This document shows, piece after piece, positions 56,480 to 64,000 of a DNA stretch of 64,000 nt (position 1 is the first letter of the stretch; every line of letters starts with the position of its first letter). Location: contig NZ_VKKS01000001.1 of the NCBI RefSeq assembly GCF_019402645.1, positions 2,238,769 to 2,302,768 on the forward strand. The letters run 5' to 3'. Position numbers and translations under genes: made by a program. This DNA is from Morganella morganii (GTDB lineage Bacteria; Pseudomonadota; Gammaproteobacteria; Enterobacterales; Enterobacteriaceae). The notes below the pieces were generated by a model. It did no database searches. It worked only from the letters and a program-made list of their open reading frames with translations, and was not told the DNA's origin.

Positions 56480-59062
56480 ATGCAAGAACAATATCGTCCC
56501 GAAGACATAGAGCAACAAGTCCAGAGTCACTGGCAGGAAAAACAAACATTTAAAGTGACTGAAGATAACAGTAAAGAAAAATACTACTGCCTGTCTATGC
56601 TGCCATACCCTTCAGGACGACTACACATGGGCCACGTGCGTAACTACACCCTGGGTGATGTGATGTCACGTTACCAGCGCATGCTGGGTAAAAACGTCTT
56701 ACAGCCGATTGGCTGGGATGCTTTCGGTCTGCCTGCGGAAGGTGCTGCGGTGAAAAACAATACCGCACCGGCACCGTGGACGTATGCCAATATCGAATAC
56801 ATGAAACAGCAGCTGAAAAAGCTGGGTTTCGCTTATGACTGGGATCGCGAAGTTACCACCTGTACCCCGGAATATTACCGCTGGGAACAGTGGTTCTTCA
56901 CCAGACTGTATGAAAAAGGTCTGGCGTATAAAAAGACCTCAGCAGTGAACTGGTGCCCGCATGACCTGACTGTTCTTGCGAACGAACAGGTTATCGACGG
57001 CTGCTGCTGGCGTTGTGATACCCCGGTGGAACGCAAAGAGATCCCGCAGTGGTTTATCAAAATCACCGCCTATGCCGAAGAGCTCCTCAATGATCTGGAT
57101 AAGCTGGAAGACTGGCCGGAGCAGGTCAAAACAATGCAGCGCAACTGGATCGGCCGTTCCGAAGGTGTGGAAATCACCTTTGATGTCGCTGACAGCACAG
57201 AAAAACTGAGTGTTTACACCACCCGCCCGGATACCTTTATGGGTGTCACTTATCTGGCGGTGGCGGCAGGTCATCCGCTGGCACAACAGGCCGCGCAGAA
57301 TAACCCGGCGCTGAGAACCTTTATCGGCGAGTGCCGTAATACCAAAGTGGCTGAAGCTGAAATGGCCACAATGGAGAAAAAAGGTATGGCAACCGGTATG
57401 TTTGCCATTCATCCTCTGACCGGCGAAAAAGTCGCGGTCTGGGTTGCCAACTTCGTTCTGATGGAATACGGTACCGGCGCGGTTATGGCGGTGCCTGCAC
57501 ACGACCAGCGTGACTGGGAATTTGCCGTCAAATACGATTTACCAATCAAACCTGTCATTCTGGGTGAGGACGGCAATGCGCCGGATATCAGTGAAGCCGC
57601 GATGACCGGCAAAAACACACTGTTCAATTCCGGTGAATTCGATGGCCTGGGTTATACCGCCGGTTTCAATGCGATTTCGGACAAACTGGTGGCACTCGGT
57701 GCCGGTGAGCGCAAAGTGAATTACCGTCTGCGTGACTGGGGAGTTTCCCGTCAGCGTTACTGGGGCGCACCAATCCCGATGGCAACCCTGGAAGACGGCA
57801 CTGTGGTTCCGGTTCCGGAAGATCAGTTACCGGTTATCCTGCCGGAAGATGTGGTCATGGACGGCATCACCAGCCCGATTAAAGCCGATCCGGAGTGGGC
57901 AAAAACCACCATCAATGGTCAGCCTGCCCTGCGTGAAACCGATACTTTCGATACCTTTATGGAATCCTCCTGGTATTATGCACGCTACTGCTGCCCGGAC
58001 TATGACAAAGGCATGCTGGACCCGGCTGCGGCCAACTACTGGCTGCCGGTCGATCAGTATATCGGCGGTATCGAGCACGCGATAATGCACCTGATGTATT
58101 TCCGCTTCTTCCACAAACTGATGCGTGATGCAGGTCTGGTGAATTCCGATGAGCCGGCGAAAAACCTGCTGTGTCAGGGCATGGTACTGGCTGATTCCTT
58201 CTATTACACCGATACTGACGGCCACCGCGTGTGGGTCTCTCCGGAAGATGCCATTCTTGAGCGTGATGATAAAAACCGTATCATCAAAGCAACGGATAAA
58301 GAAGGCCGCGGGCTGGTTCACACCGGCATGAGCAAAATGTCTAAATCGAAGAACAACGGCGTTGATCCGCAGATTATGGTGGAAAAATACGGCGCGGATA
58401 CCGTTCGTCTGTTTATGATGTTTGCGGCTCCGCCGGAACTGACTCTGGAGTGGCAGGAATCCGGCGTGGAAGGTGCAAACCGTTTTATCCGCCGTGTATG
58501 GCGCCTGGTGTATGACCATGTTCAGAAAGGTAAAACCGCGCCGCTGGATATCAGCAACCTGACACCGGCACAAAAAGACCTGCGCCGTTCACTGCACAAA
58601 ACGATTGCCAAAGTCAGCGATGATGCCGGCCGCCGTAAGCAGTTCAACACCGCAATCGCCGCAATTATGGAACTGCTCAATGAGTTGCAGCGCGCACCTC
58701 AGGAAACTGAACAGGATCGTGCCCTGATGCAGGAAGCGCTGGATGCCGTTATCCGTATGCTGTCTCCGATTATCCCGCACGCCGGTTTCACCCTGTGGAA
58801 AGCCCTGGGTCACGAAACGGATGTGGATGATGCACAGTGGCCGCTTGCCAGCGAAGAAGCAATGATTGACGATACCAAACTGATTGTTATCCAGATCAAC
58901 GGTAAAGTCCGCGGCCGTATTACGGTTGCCGCAGATGCGGAGCAGGATGCTGTCATGGCGCTGGCTTCAGAAGAAACAAATGTGGCGAAATACCTCGCAG
59001 GTGTGAGTGTTCGCAAAGTCATTTATGTGCCGGGTAAATTACTGAACCTGGTAGTGGGTTAA
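56480..59062 (+). CDS. leuS: LeuS, leucyl-tRNA synthetase
   Basis: 860 residues from the ATG at 56480 ([19 protein letters not shown]), the E. coli length; the upstream in-frame start at 56375 adds 35 foreign residues. Class I motifs: [14 protein letters not shown] (HIGH) and KMSKSKNNG (KMSKS). The editing domain CP1 lies about 225-415 ([30 protein letters not shown]). It charges tRNA-Leu, one gene for which is at 41165. First of leuS-lptE-holA-nadD. Confidence 0.98.
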   Translation: MQEQYRPEDIEQQVQSHWQEKQTFKVTEDNSKEKYYCLSMLPYPSGRLHMGHVRNYTLGDVMSRYQRMLGKNVLQPIGWDAFGLPAEGAAVKNNTAPAPWTYANIEYMKQQLKKLGFAYDWDREVTTCTPEYYRWEQWFFTRLYEKGLAYKKTSAVNWCPHDLTVLANEQVIDGCCWRCDTPVERKEIPQWFIKITAYAEELLNDLDKLEDWPEQVKTMQRNWIGRSEGVEITFDVADSTEKLSVYTTRPDTFMGVTYLAVAAGHPLAQQAAQNNPALRTFIGECRNTKVAEAEMATMEKKGMATGMFAIHPLTGEKVAVWVANFVLMEYGTGAVMAVPAHDQRDWEFAVKYDLPIKPVILGEDGNAPDISEAAMTGKNTLFNSGEFDGLGYTAGFNAISDKLVALGAGERKVNYRLRDWGVSRQRYWGAPIPMATLEDGTVVPVPEDQLPVILPEDVVMDGITSPIKADPEWAKTTINGQPALRETDTFDTFMESSWYYARYCCPDYDKGMLDPAAANYWLPVDQYIGGIEHAIMHLMYFRFFHKLMRDAGLVNSDEPAKNLLCQGMVLADSFYYTDTDGHRVWVSPEDAILERDDKNRIIKATDKEGRGLVHTGMSKMSKSKNNGVDPQIMVEKYGADTVRLFMMFAAPPELTLEWQESGVEGANRFIRRVWRLVYDHVQKGKTAPLDISNLTPAQKDLRRSLHKTIAKVSDDAGRRKQFNTAIAAIMELLNELQRAPQETEQDRALMQEALDAVIRMLSPIIPHAGFTLWKALGHETDVDDAQWPLASEEAMIDDTKLIVIQINGKVRGRITVAADAEQDAVMALASEETNVAKYLAGVSVRKVIYVPGKLLNLVVG

Positions 59063-59075
59063 TTAAGGAGATATC

Positions 59076-59630
59076 GTGCGACATCGCATTATCACGCTGT
59101 TGCTCGGGTTTGCGGTGCTGGTCACCGCAGGCTGCGGCTTCCATCTGCGCGGCACCACGCAAATCCCGCCTGAACTGCAGAAACTGCAAATCAGCACCGG
59201 TGATCCGTATGGCGAACAGACCCGTGCTATCCGCCAGCAACTGCTGCTGAATAACGTTCAGATTATTGAAAGCGGTGATGCCACCATCCCGGTACTGAAA
59301 ATAACCAGTTCTTCCGAAGGTCCGGAAGAGACGGTATCCATTTTCCAGGACGGGAAAGCAGCCGAGAAAGAGCTGGTCTATTACCTGAATGCCCAGGTCA
59401 TTATGCCGAACGGTTCAGTGTATCCGATCAATGTCCGTGTTGATCGTTCATTCTTCGATAACCCGCTGGAAGCGCTGGCAAAAGATGCGGAAAAAGATAT
59501 GATCCGCCAGGAAATGCGTGAACAGGCGGCCGCCCGTCTGGTTCGTAAATTGCTGATTATCCGGCCGTCCGAGCAGCAGAAACAGGCTGAAAATGCCGAA
59601 GCGGCTGAGATTGTCGCACCGAAGGCATGA
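59076..59630 (+). CDS. lptE: LptE, LPS-assembly outer-membrane lipoprotein
   Basis: 184 residues with a GTG start after AAGGAG. Signal peptide with lipobox VTAGC, so the mature protein is lipidated at Cys20. The following GFHLRGTTQIPPELQKLQI is the LptE signature. It forms the plug of the LptD channel that inserts LPS. Starts 13 bases after leuS and overlaps holA by 4 bases. Confidence 0.95.
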   Translation: MRHRIITLLLGFAVLVTAGCGFHLRGTTQIPPELQKLQISTGDPYGEQTRAIRQQLLLNNVQIIESGDATIPVLKITSSSEGPEETVSIFQDGKAAEKELVYYLNAQVIMPNGSVYPINVRVDRSFFDNPLEALAKDAEKDMIRQEMREQAAARLVRKLLIIRPSEQQKQAENAEAAEIVAPKA

Positions 59631-60670
59631 TAAAAGTTTCACCTGAGCAACTCATCACGCAGCTCCGTTCGGGGCTGCGTGAACGTTATCTCCTCTGGGG
59701 AAACGAACCGCTGCTGCTCCAGGAATCCCGGGATGCTATCCGCCATGCGGCGCAGGAACAGGGATTTGATGAGCACTTCACCTTTTCACTTGAACAACAT
59801 ACTGACTGGGATGCGATTTTTTCTGTCTGCCGGTCACTCAGTCTGTTTGCCGGACGGCAGACACTCTCACTGTATCTGCCGGAAAACGGTCCCAACGCCG
59901 CAATGGGCGAACAGCTTCTCCGGCTGTCCGGGCTGCTGCATCCTGATCTGCTGCTGATACTGCGCGGCCATAAACTGACCAAAGCTCAGGAAAACAGTGC
60001 CTGGTTTAAAGCCCTGGCACAGGATGGTGTGTATATCACCTGTATGACACCTGATCTGAACCGGTTACCGCAGTGGGTCGCCGCCCGGGCGGCACTGCTG
60101 CAGCTGCAACCGGATGAACAGGCTGTCCGTCTGCTCTGCTATTGCTACGAAGGCAATCTGCTGGCGCTGTCACAGGCATTATCCCGCCTGGCGCTGATTT
60201 ATCCCGACGGTAAACTCACCCTGCCCCGTGTGGAAGCGGCGGTGAATGATGCGGCACACTTTACCCCGTATCACTGGGTTGATGCTCTGCTTGCGGGAAA
60301 AAGCAAACGCGCCTGTCACATTCTGACCCAGCTGCTGGCGGAAGATAATGAACCGGTGATCCTTCTGCGTACCGTACAGCGGGAAGTCATGCAGCTGCTG
60401 ACATTGCAGCGCGAAAGCCGCCACCAGCCGCTGCGCACCCTGTTTGACAAGCACCGCATCTGGCAGAACCGCCGTGGTATGATAACCGAAGCACTGAATC
60501 GCCTTGATGCGCATATATTGCAGGTAGCGATATCCCTGATCACCCGGATTGAAATCCGCCTCAAGCAGGATTACGGCCAATCCGTAAGTGATGATTTACT
60601 GACACTGACACTGCTCCTGAGCGGTAAAGCACAGACCGGACAGATCCTCTATGACGAACAACGCGGATAA
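59627..60670 (+). CDS. holA: HolA, DNA polymerase III delta subunit
   Basis: 347 residues. N-terminal RecA-like fold with LLWGNEPLLLQESRDAIRHA and the clamp-opening region FTFSLEQHTDWDAIFSVCRSLSLFAGRQTLS. The C-terminal collar domain carries IEIRLKQDYGQSVSDDLLTLTLLLSG. It opens the beta clamp within the clamp loader. Overlaps lptE by 4 bases and nadD by 20. Confidence 0.95.
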   Translation: MIKVSPEQLITQLRSGLRERYLLWGNEPLLLQESRDAIRHAAQEQGFDEHFTFSLEQHTDWDAIFSVCRSLSLFAGRQTLSLYLPENGPNAAMGEQLLRLSGLLHPDLLLILRGHKLTKAQENSAWFKALAQDGVYITCMTPDLNRLPQWVAARAALLQLQPDEQAVRLLCYCYEGNLLALSQALSRLALIYPDGKLTLPRVEAAVNDAAHFTPYHWVDALLAGKSKRACHILTQLLAEDNEPVILLRTVQREVMQLLTLQRESRHQPLRTLFDKHRIWQNRRGMITEALNRLDAHILQVAISLITRIEIRLKQDYGQSVSDDLLTLTLLLSGKAQTGQILYDEQRG

Positions 60671-61307
60671 CCGGATTCTGGCGCTGTACGGCGGCACGTT
60701 TGACCCGATCCACCAGGCACACATTAATACCGTGAAGGCCATGGCGGCTGAAGCCGGTCTGGAACAGGTGATTTTACTGCCGAACAATGTTCCGCCGCAC
60801 CGCCCGCAGCCGAAAGCAGATGCAAAGCAGCGTCTGGTGATGGCGGAGCTGGCCGTCAATGGCGACCCGCTGTTCCGGGTGGATGACCGTGAACTGCGCC
60901 GTGATGCCCTCTCCTATACGGTAGAAACGCTGCGTCAGTACCGGGCGGAGATTGGCTCACGGCGTCCGCTGGCGTTTATCATCGGTCAGGATTCCCTGCT
61001 GTCGATTGATACCTGGCATGAATGGGATAAAATTCTGACCCTGTGCCATCTGCTGGTCTGCAAACGTCCGGGATATACTCTCGATTTTCCGTCCGAACGG
61101 CTGGCTGACTGGTTTGTACAGCACCTGGTCACCACACCGGAAAGCCTGCACAAAAGGCCGTGCGGATATATTTTCCTGGCTGATACGCCGCTGTTTCCGA
61201 TTTCTGCCACCAATATCCGTGAACGGCTGAAAAACGGCGAAGACTGCCGTGATCAACTGGCTCCCGCCGTTCAGGATTATATTCTTGCACAGGGACTTTA
61301 CCGCTGA
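60651..61307 (+). CDS. nadD: NadD, nicotinate-mononucleotide adenylyltransferase
   Basis: 218 residues. Nucleotidyl-transferase motifs: LYGGTFDPIHQAHI (HxGH-type, here HQAH), PNNVPPHRPQP, FIIGQDSLLSIDTW and ISATNIRERL. It makes deamido-NAD in the cytosol. The start lies inside holA. It converges on the DUF1722 gene with a 10-base overlap at the stop codons. Confidence 0.95.
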   Translation: MTNNADNRILALYGGTFDPIHQAHINTVKAMAAEAGLEQVILLPNNVPPHRPQPKADAKQRLVMAELAVNGDPLFRVDDRELRRDALSYTVETLRQYRAEIGSRRPLAFIIGQDSLLSIDTWHEWDKILTLCHLLVCKRPGYTLDFPSERLADWFVQHLVTTPESLHKRPCGYIFLADTPLFPISATNIRERLKNGEDCRDQLAPAVQDYILAQGLYR

Positions 61308-61804
61308 TTCGGTGTCACCGGCTGTAATATCGCCTGCTCACTTAAGTAATCGATCTGACAGCGACGGGCACAGGTGAGCAGCAGATGCTTCACTGCCTCC
61401 GCAGAACCGGTGCCGGTACGGTAAGCCTCAATCGCCGCGCACATCCGCTGCTTTTCATCCTGACTCAGCAGACGTTTGAAATAGCCCTGCATATGCATCA
61501 GTGCATTGGTCATATTGGCACGGGTTACGGGCTGTGAAAATGCGGTAAGCAGCGCCTGCTGCCAGACAGCGGCGGTTTCCGCCAGTCCGGCCGGAGACAG
61601 CGTTCCCGCCTGTGACAACAGCCGCCCGCTGCTTTTATATATTTGCGGTGAATACGCCATCAGTGCGTATTTGTAACGACTATGAAAACGGATCAACCCG
61701 CCCGCACTGAGCGGTATATTCAGTACCTGTGCGAGTTCCTGCTGTGCCCTCTGCCGCCACAATATATCCTCATTATCATCCCCCGGCTGTCGCTGATATG
61801 TCAT
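61298..61804 (-). CDS. DUF1722 (YbgA-type) protein
   Basis: 168 residues from the ATG at 61804, preceded by a GGCGGA site; a longer frame reaching 61846 would need a TTG start. The family pattern is clear: LIRFHSRYKYALMAYSPQIY, NALMHMQGYFKRLLSQDEK and the end ...IDYLSEQAILQP. E. coli YbgA (169 residues) is such a protein and lies beside the photolyase gene; its function is not established. Here it is antisense-oriented between nadD and rsfS, where E. coli has cobC. Confidence 0.8.
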   Translation of the reverse strand: MTYQRQPGDDNEDILWRQRAQQELAQVLNIPLSAGGLIRFHSRYKYALMAYSPQIYKSSGRLLSQAGTLSPAGLAETAAVWQQALLTAFSQPVTRANMTNALMHMQGYFKRLLSQDEKQRMCAAIEAYRTGTGSAEAVKHLLLTCARRCQIDYLSEQAILQPVTPNQR

Positions 61805-62104
61805 ATTTTCCGCCTTTTTATCTGTCAGAGAGTGACTATAGTACAAAGCGCACTGTTTCTGTTTTCCCTGTCCCTACATTTCCTGATATTTCTTTAATCT
61901 TTACTGCTTTGTATTCCCTCTGTTCGCTGTTATTCTTGCGGTGCCGGCGGCAACACAGGGTGAGCCTCGCAAAATTACCCTGTGTAACGTAAAATAGCGA
62001 TTATCCCCCGGCACGCAGCAACCCCGTACCGGAACTGCCATGGCGGTACTCCTGACGGGGATGTGTTTCTGTTATCCATTTATCCGGAATATAAGGTGAA
62101 CCTT
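61805..62104. other. 300-base gap upstream of rsfS
   Basis: Divergent region with the promoters of the DUF1722 gene and of rsfS-rlmH-mrdA. It contains a small GC-rich inverted stretch near 62010-62040, but no gene or site was recognised. Confidence 0.5.
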
Positions 62105-62422
62105 TTGCAAGGCACAGAATTGCTTGAGTTTATTATTGATAAGCTTGAAGACTCCAAAGCGCAGGACATTATTACAATTGATGTACGCGGTAAATCCAGT
62201 ATTACCGACCACATGATTATCTGTACCGGCACATCAAGCCGCCATCTGGCGTCTGTGGCCGATAACCTCGTCACTGACTGCCGTCAGGCCGGCCTGATGC
62301 CGCTTGGTGTGGAAGGTCAGGGCATTTCTGACTGGATTGTTGTCGACCTCGGTGAAGCTATCGTGCATGTTATGCAGGATGAAAGCCGCCGTATGTATGA
62401 ATTAGAGAAACTCTGGAGCTGA
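62105..62422 (+). CDS. rsfS: RsfS, ribosome silencing factor
   Basis: 105 residues from a TTG start at 62105, preferred over the ATG at 62063: AAGGTGA lies 5 bases upstream, and the protein then begins M(L)[13 protein letters not shown] and has the E. coli length. Conserved [19 protein letters not shown] and [19 protein letters not shown] identify the family. It binds L14 and blocks subunit joining in starvation. Its stop is followed within 3 bases by rlmH. Confidence 0.93.
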   Translation: MQGTELLEFIIDKLEDSKAQDIITIDVRGKSSITDHMIICTGTSSRHLASVADNLVTDCRQAGLMPLGVEGQGISDWIVVDLGEAIVHVMQDESRRMYELEKLWS

Positions 62423-62425
62423 GTG

Positions 62426-62896
62426 TTGAAGTTACAGCTCATTGCCGTCGGCACCAAAATGCCTGACTGGGTCGAAACCGGATTTCAGGATTATCTCCAT
62501 CGTTTTCCGAAAGATATGCCGTTTGAACTGACTGAAATTCCGGCCGGAAAACGGGGGAAAAACGCGGACATCAAACGGATTCTGGAAAAAGAAGGTGAAT
62601 TAATGCTGGCGGCGGCGGGCAAAGGCAACCGGATTGTCACACTGGATATTCCCGGTGCACGCTGGGATACCCCGCAACTGGCGGGGCAGCTGGAACGCTG
62701 GAAGCAGGACGGACGCAATATCAGCCTGCTTATCGGCGGTCCGGAAGGCCTTTCGCCTGCCTGTAAAGCAGCCGCAGAGCAAAGCTGGTCACTCTCCCAG
62801 CTGACACTGCCACACCCGCTGGTGCGCGTGCTGGTGGCGGAGAGTCTGTACCGCGCCTGGAGTATTACTGCCAATCATCCGTATCACAGGGAATAA
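62426..62896 (+). CDS. rlmH: RlmH, 23S rRNA pseudouridine-1915 N3-methyltransferase
   Basis: 156 residues from TTG 62426 (opens [13 protein letters not shown] as in E. coli); the GTG at 62423 is a possible alternative. The SPOUT knot that binds SAM is seen in [16 protein letters not shown], and the C terminus HPYHRE is conserved. It methylates helix 69 of 23S rRNA. Starts 3 bases after rsfS and lies 5 bases before mrdA. Confidence 0.95.
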   Translation: MKLQLIAVGTKMPDWVETGFQDYLHRFPKDMPFELTEIPAGKRGKNADIKRILEKEGELMLAAAGKGNRIVTLDIPGARWDTPQLAGQLERWKQDGRNISLLIGGPEGLSPACKAAAEQSWSLSQLTLPHPLVRVLVAESLYRAWSITANHPYHRE

Positions 62897-62901
62897 CCGC
62901 A

Positions 62902-64000
62902 GTGCCTGGTCTGAACCCGCCTGACGGCGATAAGAAAAAAAACAAGCAACGGATGGATTTCCGCGATTACAGCGCGGAATCCGCGCTGTTCGTCCGCCGT
63001 GCGGCGGTCGCATTTATCGGTATTGTTATTTTATCTGCTGTGCTGGTGGTGAATCTCTATCACCTCCAGATAAACCGCCATGAAGATTATCAGACCCGCT
63101 CCAATGATAACCGGATCAAACTTGTTCCTATTCCGCCGAGCCGGGGCCTGATTTATGACCGTAATGGCACATTGCTGGCAGAAAACCGGACCATTTATCA
63201 GCTCGAAATCGTACCGGAAAAAGTCACTGACCTGCCGGCCGTACTGAATGAGCTGCGCGAGATTGTCGATCTGACCGATGAAGATATCGCAAATTATGAA
63301 AAAGGGCGCCGCCGTTCGCGCCGCTTCACCTCTATTCCGCTGAAAACCCCGCTCAATCAGATACAGGTGGCACGGTTTTCGGTAAACCAATACCGTTTCC
63401 CGGGACTGGAAATCAAAAACTATCAGCGCCGGTTCTATCGTTATGGCTCAGCGCTGACTCATGTTATTGGTTATGTGGCCAAAATTAACGATAAAGATAA
63501 GGAACGACTGAAAAAGGACGGCATCGCTTCAAACTATGAAGACACTCATGATATCGGTAAGCTGGGTATTGAACGCTATTATGAATCCGTTCTGCACGGC
63601 AAAACCGGCTATGAAGAAGTGGAAGTCAACAGCCGCGGCCGGGTAATCCGTCAGTTGCACGAGCAGGCACCGCAGGCGGGGAAAGATATTTATCTGACTA
63701 TCGATCTTGAGTTGCAGATGTATATCGAAAAACTGCTGACCACCAGCCGGGCAGCTGTGGTGGTCAGTGATCCGCGCAACGGAGAGATCCTGGCGCTGGT
63801 TTCTAATCCGAGTTATGACCCGAATCTGTTTGTGAACGGGATTTCCGGCCCGGATTACCGGGGTTTGCTCAGTAACCCGGATCGCCCGCTGATCAACCGG
63901 ACCACCCAGGGTCTTTATCCGCCGGCTTCCACAGTAAAACCGTTTATCTCGGTAGCGGCACTCAGTGAAAAAGTCATCACCCGCAATACTACCATTTTTG
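62902..64000 (+). CDS. mrdA: PBP2 (MrdA), elongasome transpeptidase, cut by window edge
   Basis: The first 366 codons of about 640 are present. A GTG at 62902 with AGGG upstream is taken as start; ATG 62953 is possible and fits the E. coli N terminus better. One membrane helix (AVAFIGIVILSAVLVVNLY), then the pedestal domain (VPIPPSRGLIYDRNG, QVARFSVNQYRFPGLEI, YGSALTHVIGYV). The transpeptidase SXXK motif is STVK (Ser343, at 63928-63930). The residue before the serine is Ala, where E. coli has Gly (YPPGSTVKP). It builds side-wall peptidoglycan with RodA. Confidence 0.97.
   Translation, partial: MPGLNPPDGDKKKNKQRMDFRDYSAESALFVRRAAVAFIGIVILSAVLVVNLYHLQINRHEDYQTRSNDNRIKLVPIPPSRGLIYDRNGTLLAENRTIYQLEIVPEKVTDLPAVLNELREIVDLTDEDIANYEKGRRRSRRFTSIPLKTPLNQIQVARFSVNQYRFPGLEIKNYQRRFYRYGSALTHVIGYVAKINDKDKERLKKDGIASNYEDTHDIGKLGIERYYESVLHGKTGYEEVEVNSRGRVIRQLHEQAPQAGKDIYLTIDLELQMYIEKLLTTSRAAVVVSDPRNGEILALVSNPSYDPNLFVNGISGPDYRGLLSNPDRPLINRTTQGLYPPASTVKPFISVAALSEKVITRNTTIF

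Noticed and set aside
1-64000. CRISPR array, prophage, insertion sequence or transposase
   Set aside because: No regularly spaced repeats, phage genes, transposase motifs or terminal inverted repeats with target duplications were seen.

Overview
The window reads as chromosomal backbone of a member of the Morganellaceae, most likely Morganella. Base composition is moderate, near 50 % GC. Almost every protein is a close relative of its Escherichia coli counterpart, and the flavour resembles Proteus and Providencia. Genus is an inference from protein similarity recalled from memory. Gene order runs from cpoB/pal to mrdA and matches, in reverse, the E. coli stretch between mrdA and the tol-pal genes. 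It is much shorter because many E. coli accessory genes are absent.

Layout. 1-4,700: the tol-pal envelope system on the minus strand (cpoB fragment, pal, tolB, tolA, tolR, tolQ, ybgC). 5,138-7,896: a three-gene accessory cassette (SnoaL-like protein, DHA2-type MFS exporter, divergent LysR regulator) sitting where E. coli has ybgE joined to ybgC. 7,964-11,094: cytochrome bd oxidase (cydA, cydB, cydX, ybgE). 11,095-11,895: an 800-base AT-rich control region with FNR-like and ArcA-like sites. 11,896-23,717: TCA-cycle genes sucABCD and sdhCDAB, with gltA divergent. 23,788-30,967: a NimR-like AraC regulator/MFS pair, ybgI, ybfA, a half-size EamA transporter, pgm, seqA, ybfF. 30,997-34,949: a small unknown gene, ybfE, fldA, a probable uof leader ORF, fur, glnS. 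35,125-40,889: N-acetylglucosamine genes nagE and nagBAC. 41,080-41,681: six tRNA genes (Met-Leu-Gln-Gln-Met-Gln). 41,914-48,845: ubiF, miaB, ybeZ, ybeY, ybeX, lnt. 48,917-52,601: the scsABCD thiol/copper-tolerance operon. 53,033-56,264: gltIJKL glutamate/aspartate ABC importer. 56,480-64,000: leuS, lptE, holA, nadD, a DUF1722 gene, rsfS, rlmH and the first part of mrdA (PBP2), cut by the right edge.

How the genes fit together. The cyd, suc, sdh and gltA promoters carry matches to ArcA boxes, so aerobic TCA flux and the high-affinity oxidase appear to be set by the same oxygen signals. The nag cluster has a divergent nagE/nagB control region with two NagC-like operators and a CRP-like site. 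The tol-pal, lnt, lptE and mrdA genes all serve the cell envelope.

No clearly new biological system was found. The items most worth checking are the exporter cassette inserted in the cyd-tol junction, the TTG-initiated uof-like ORF overlapping fur, the possible SroC-like RNA between gltI and gltJ, the small conserved-looking ORF at 30,997-31,251, the displaced DUF1722 gene, and an alanine next to the catalytic serine of PBP2.
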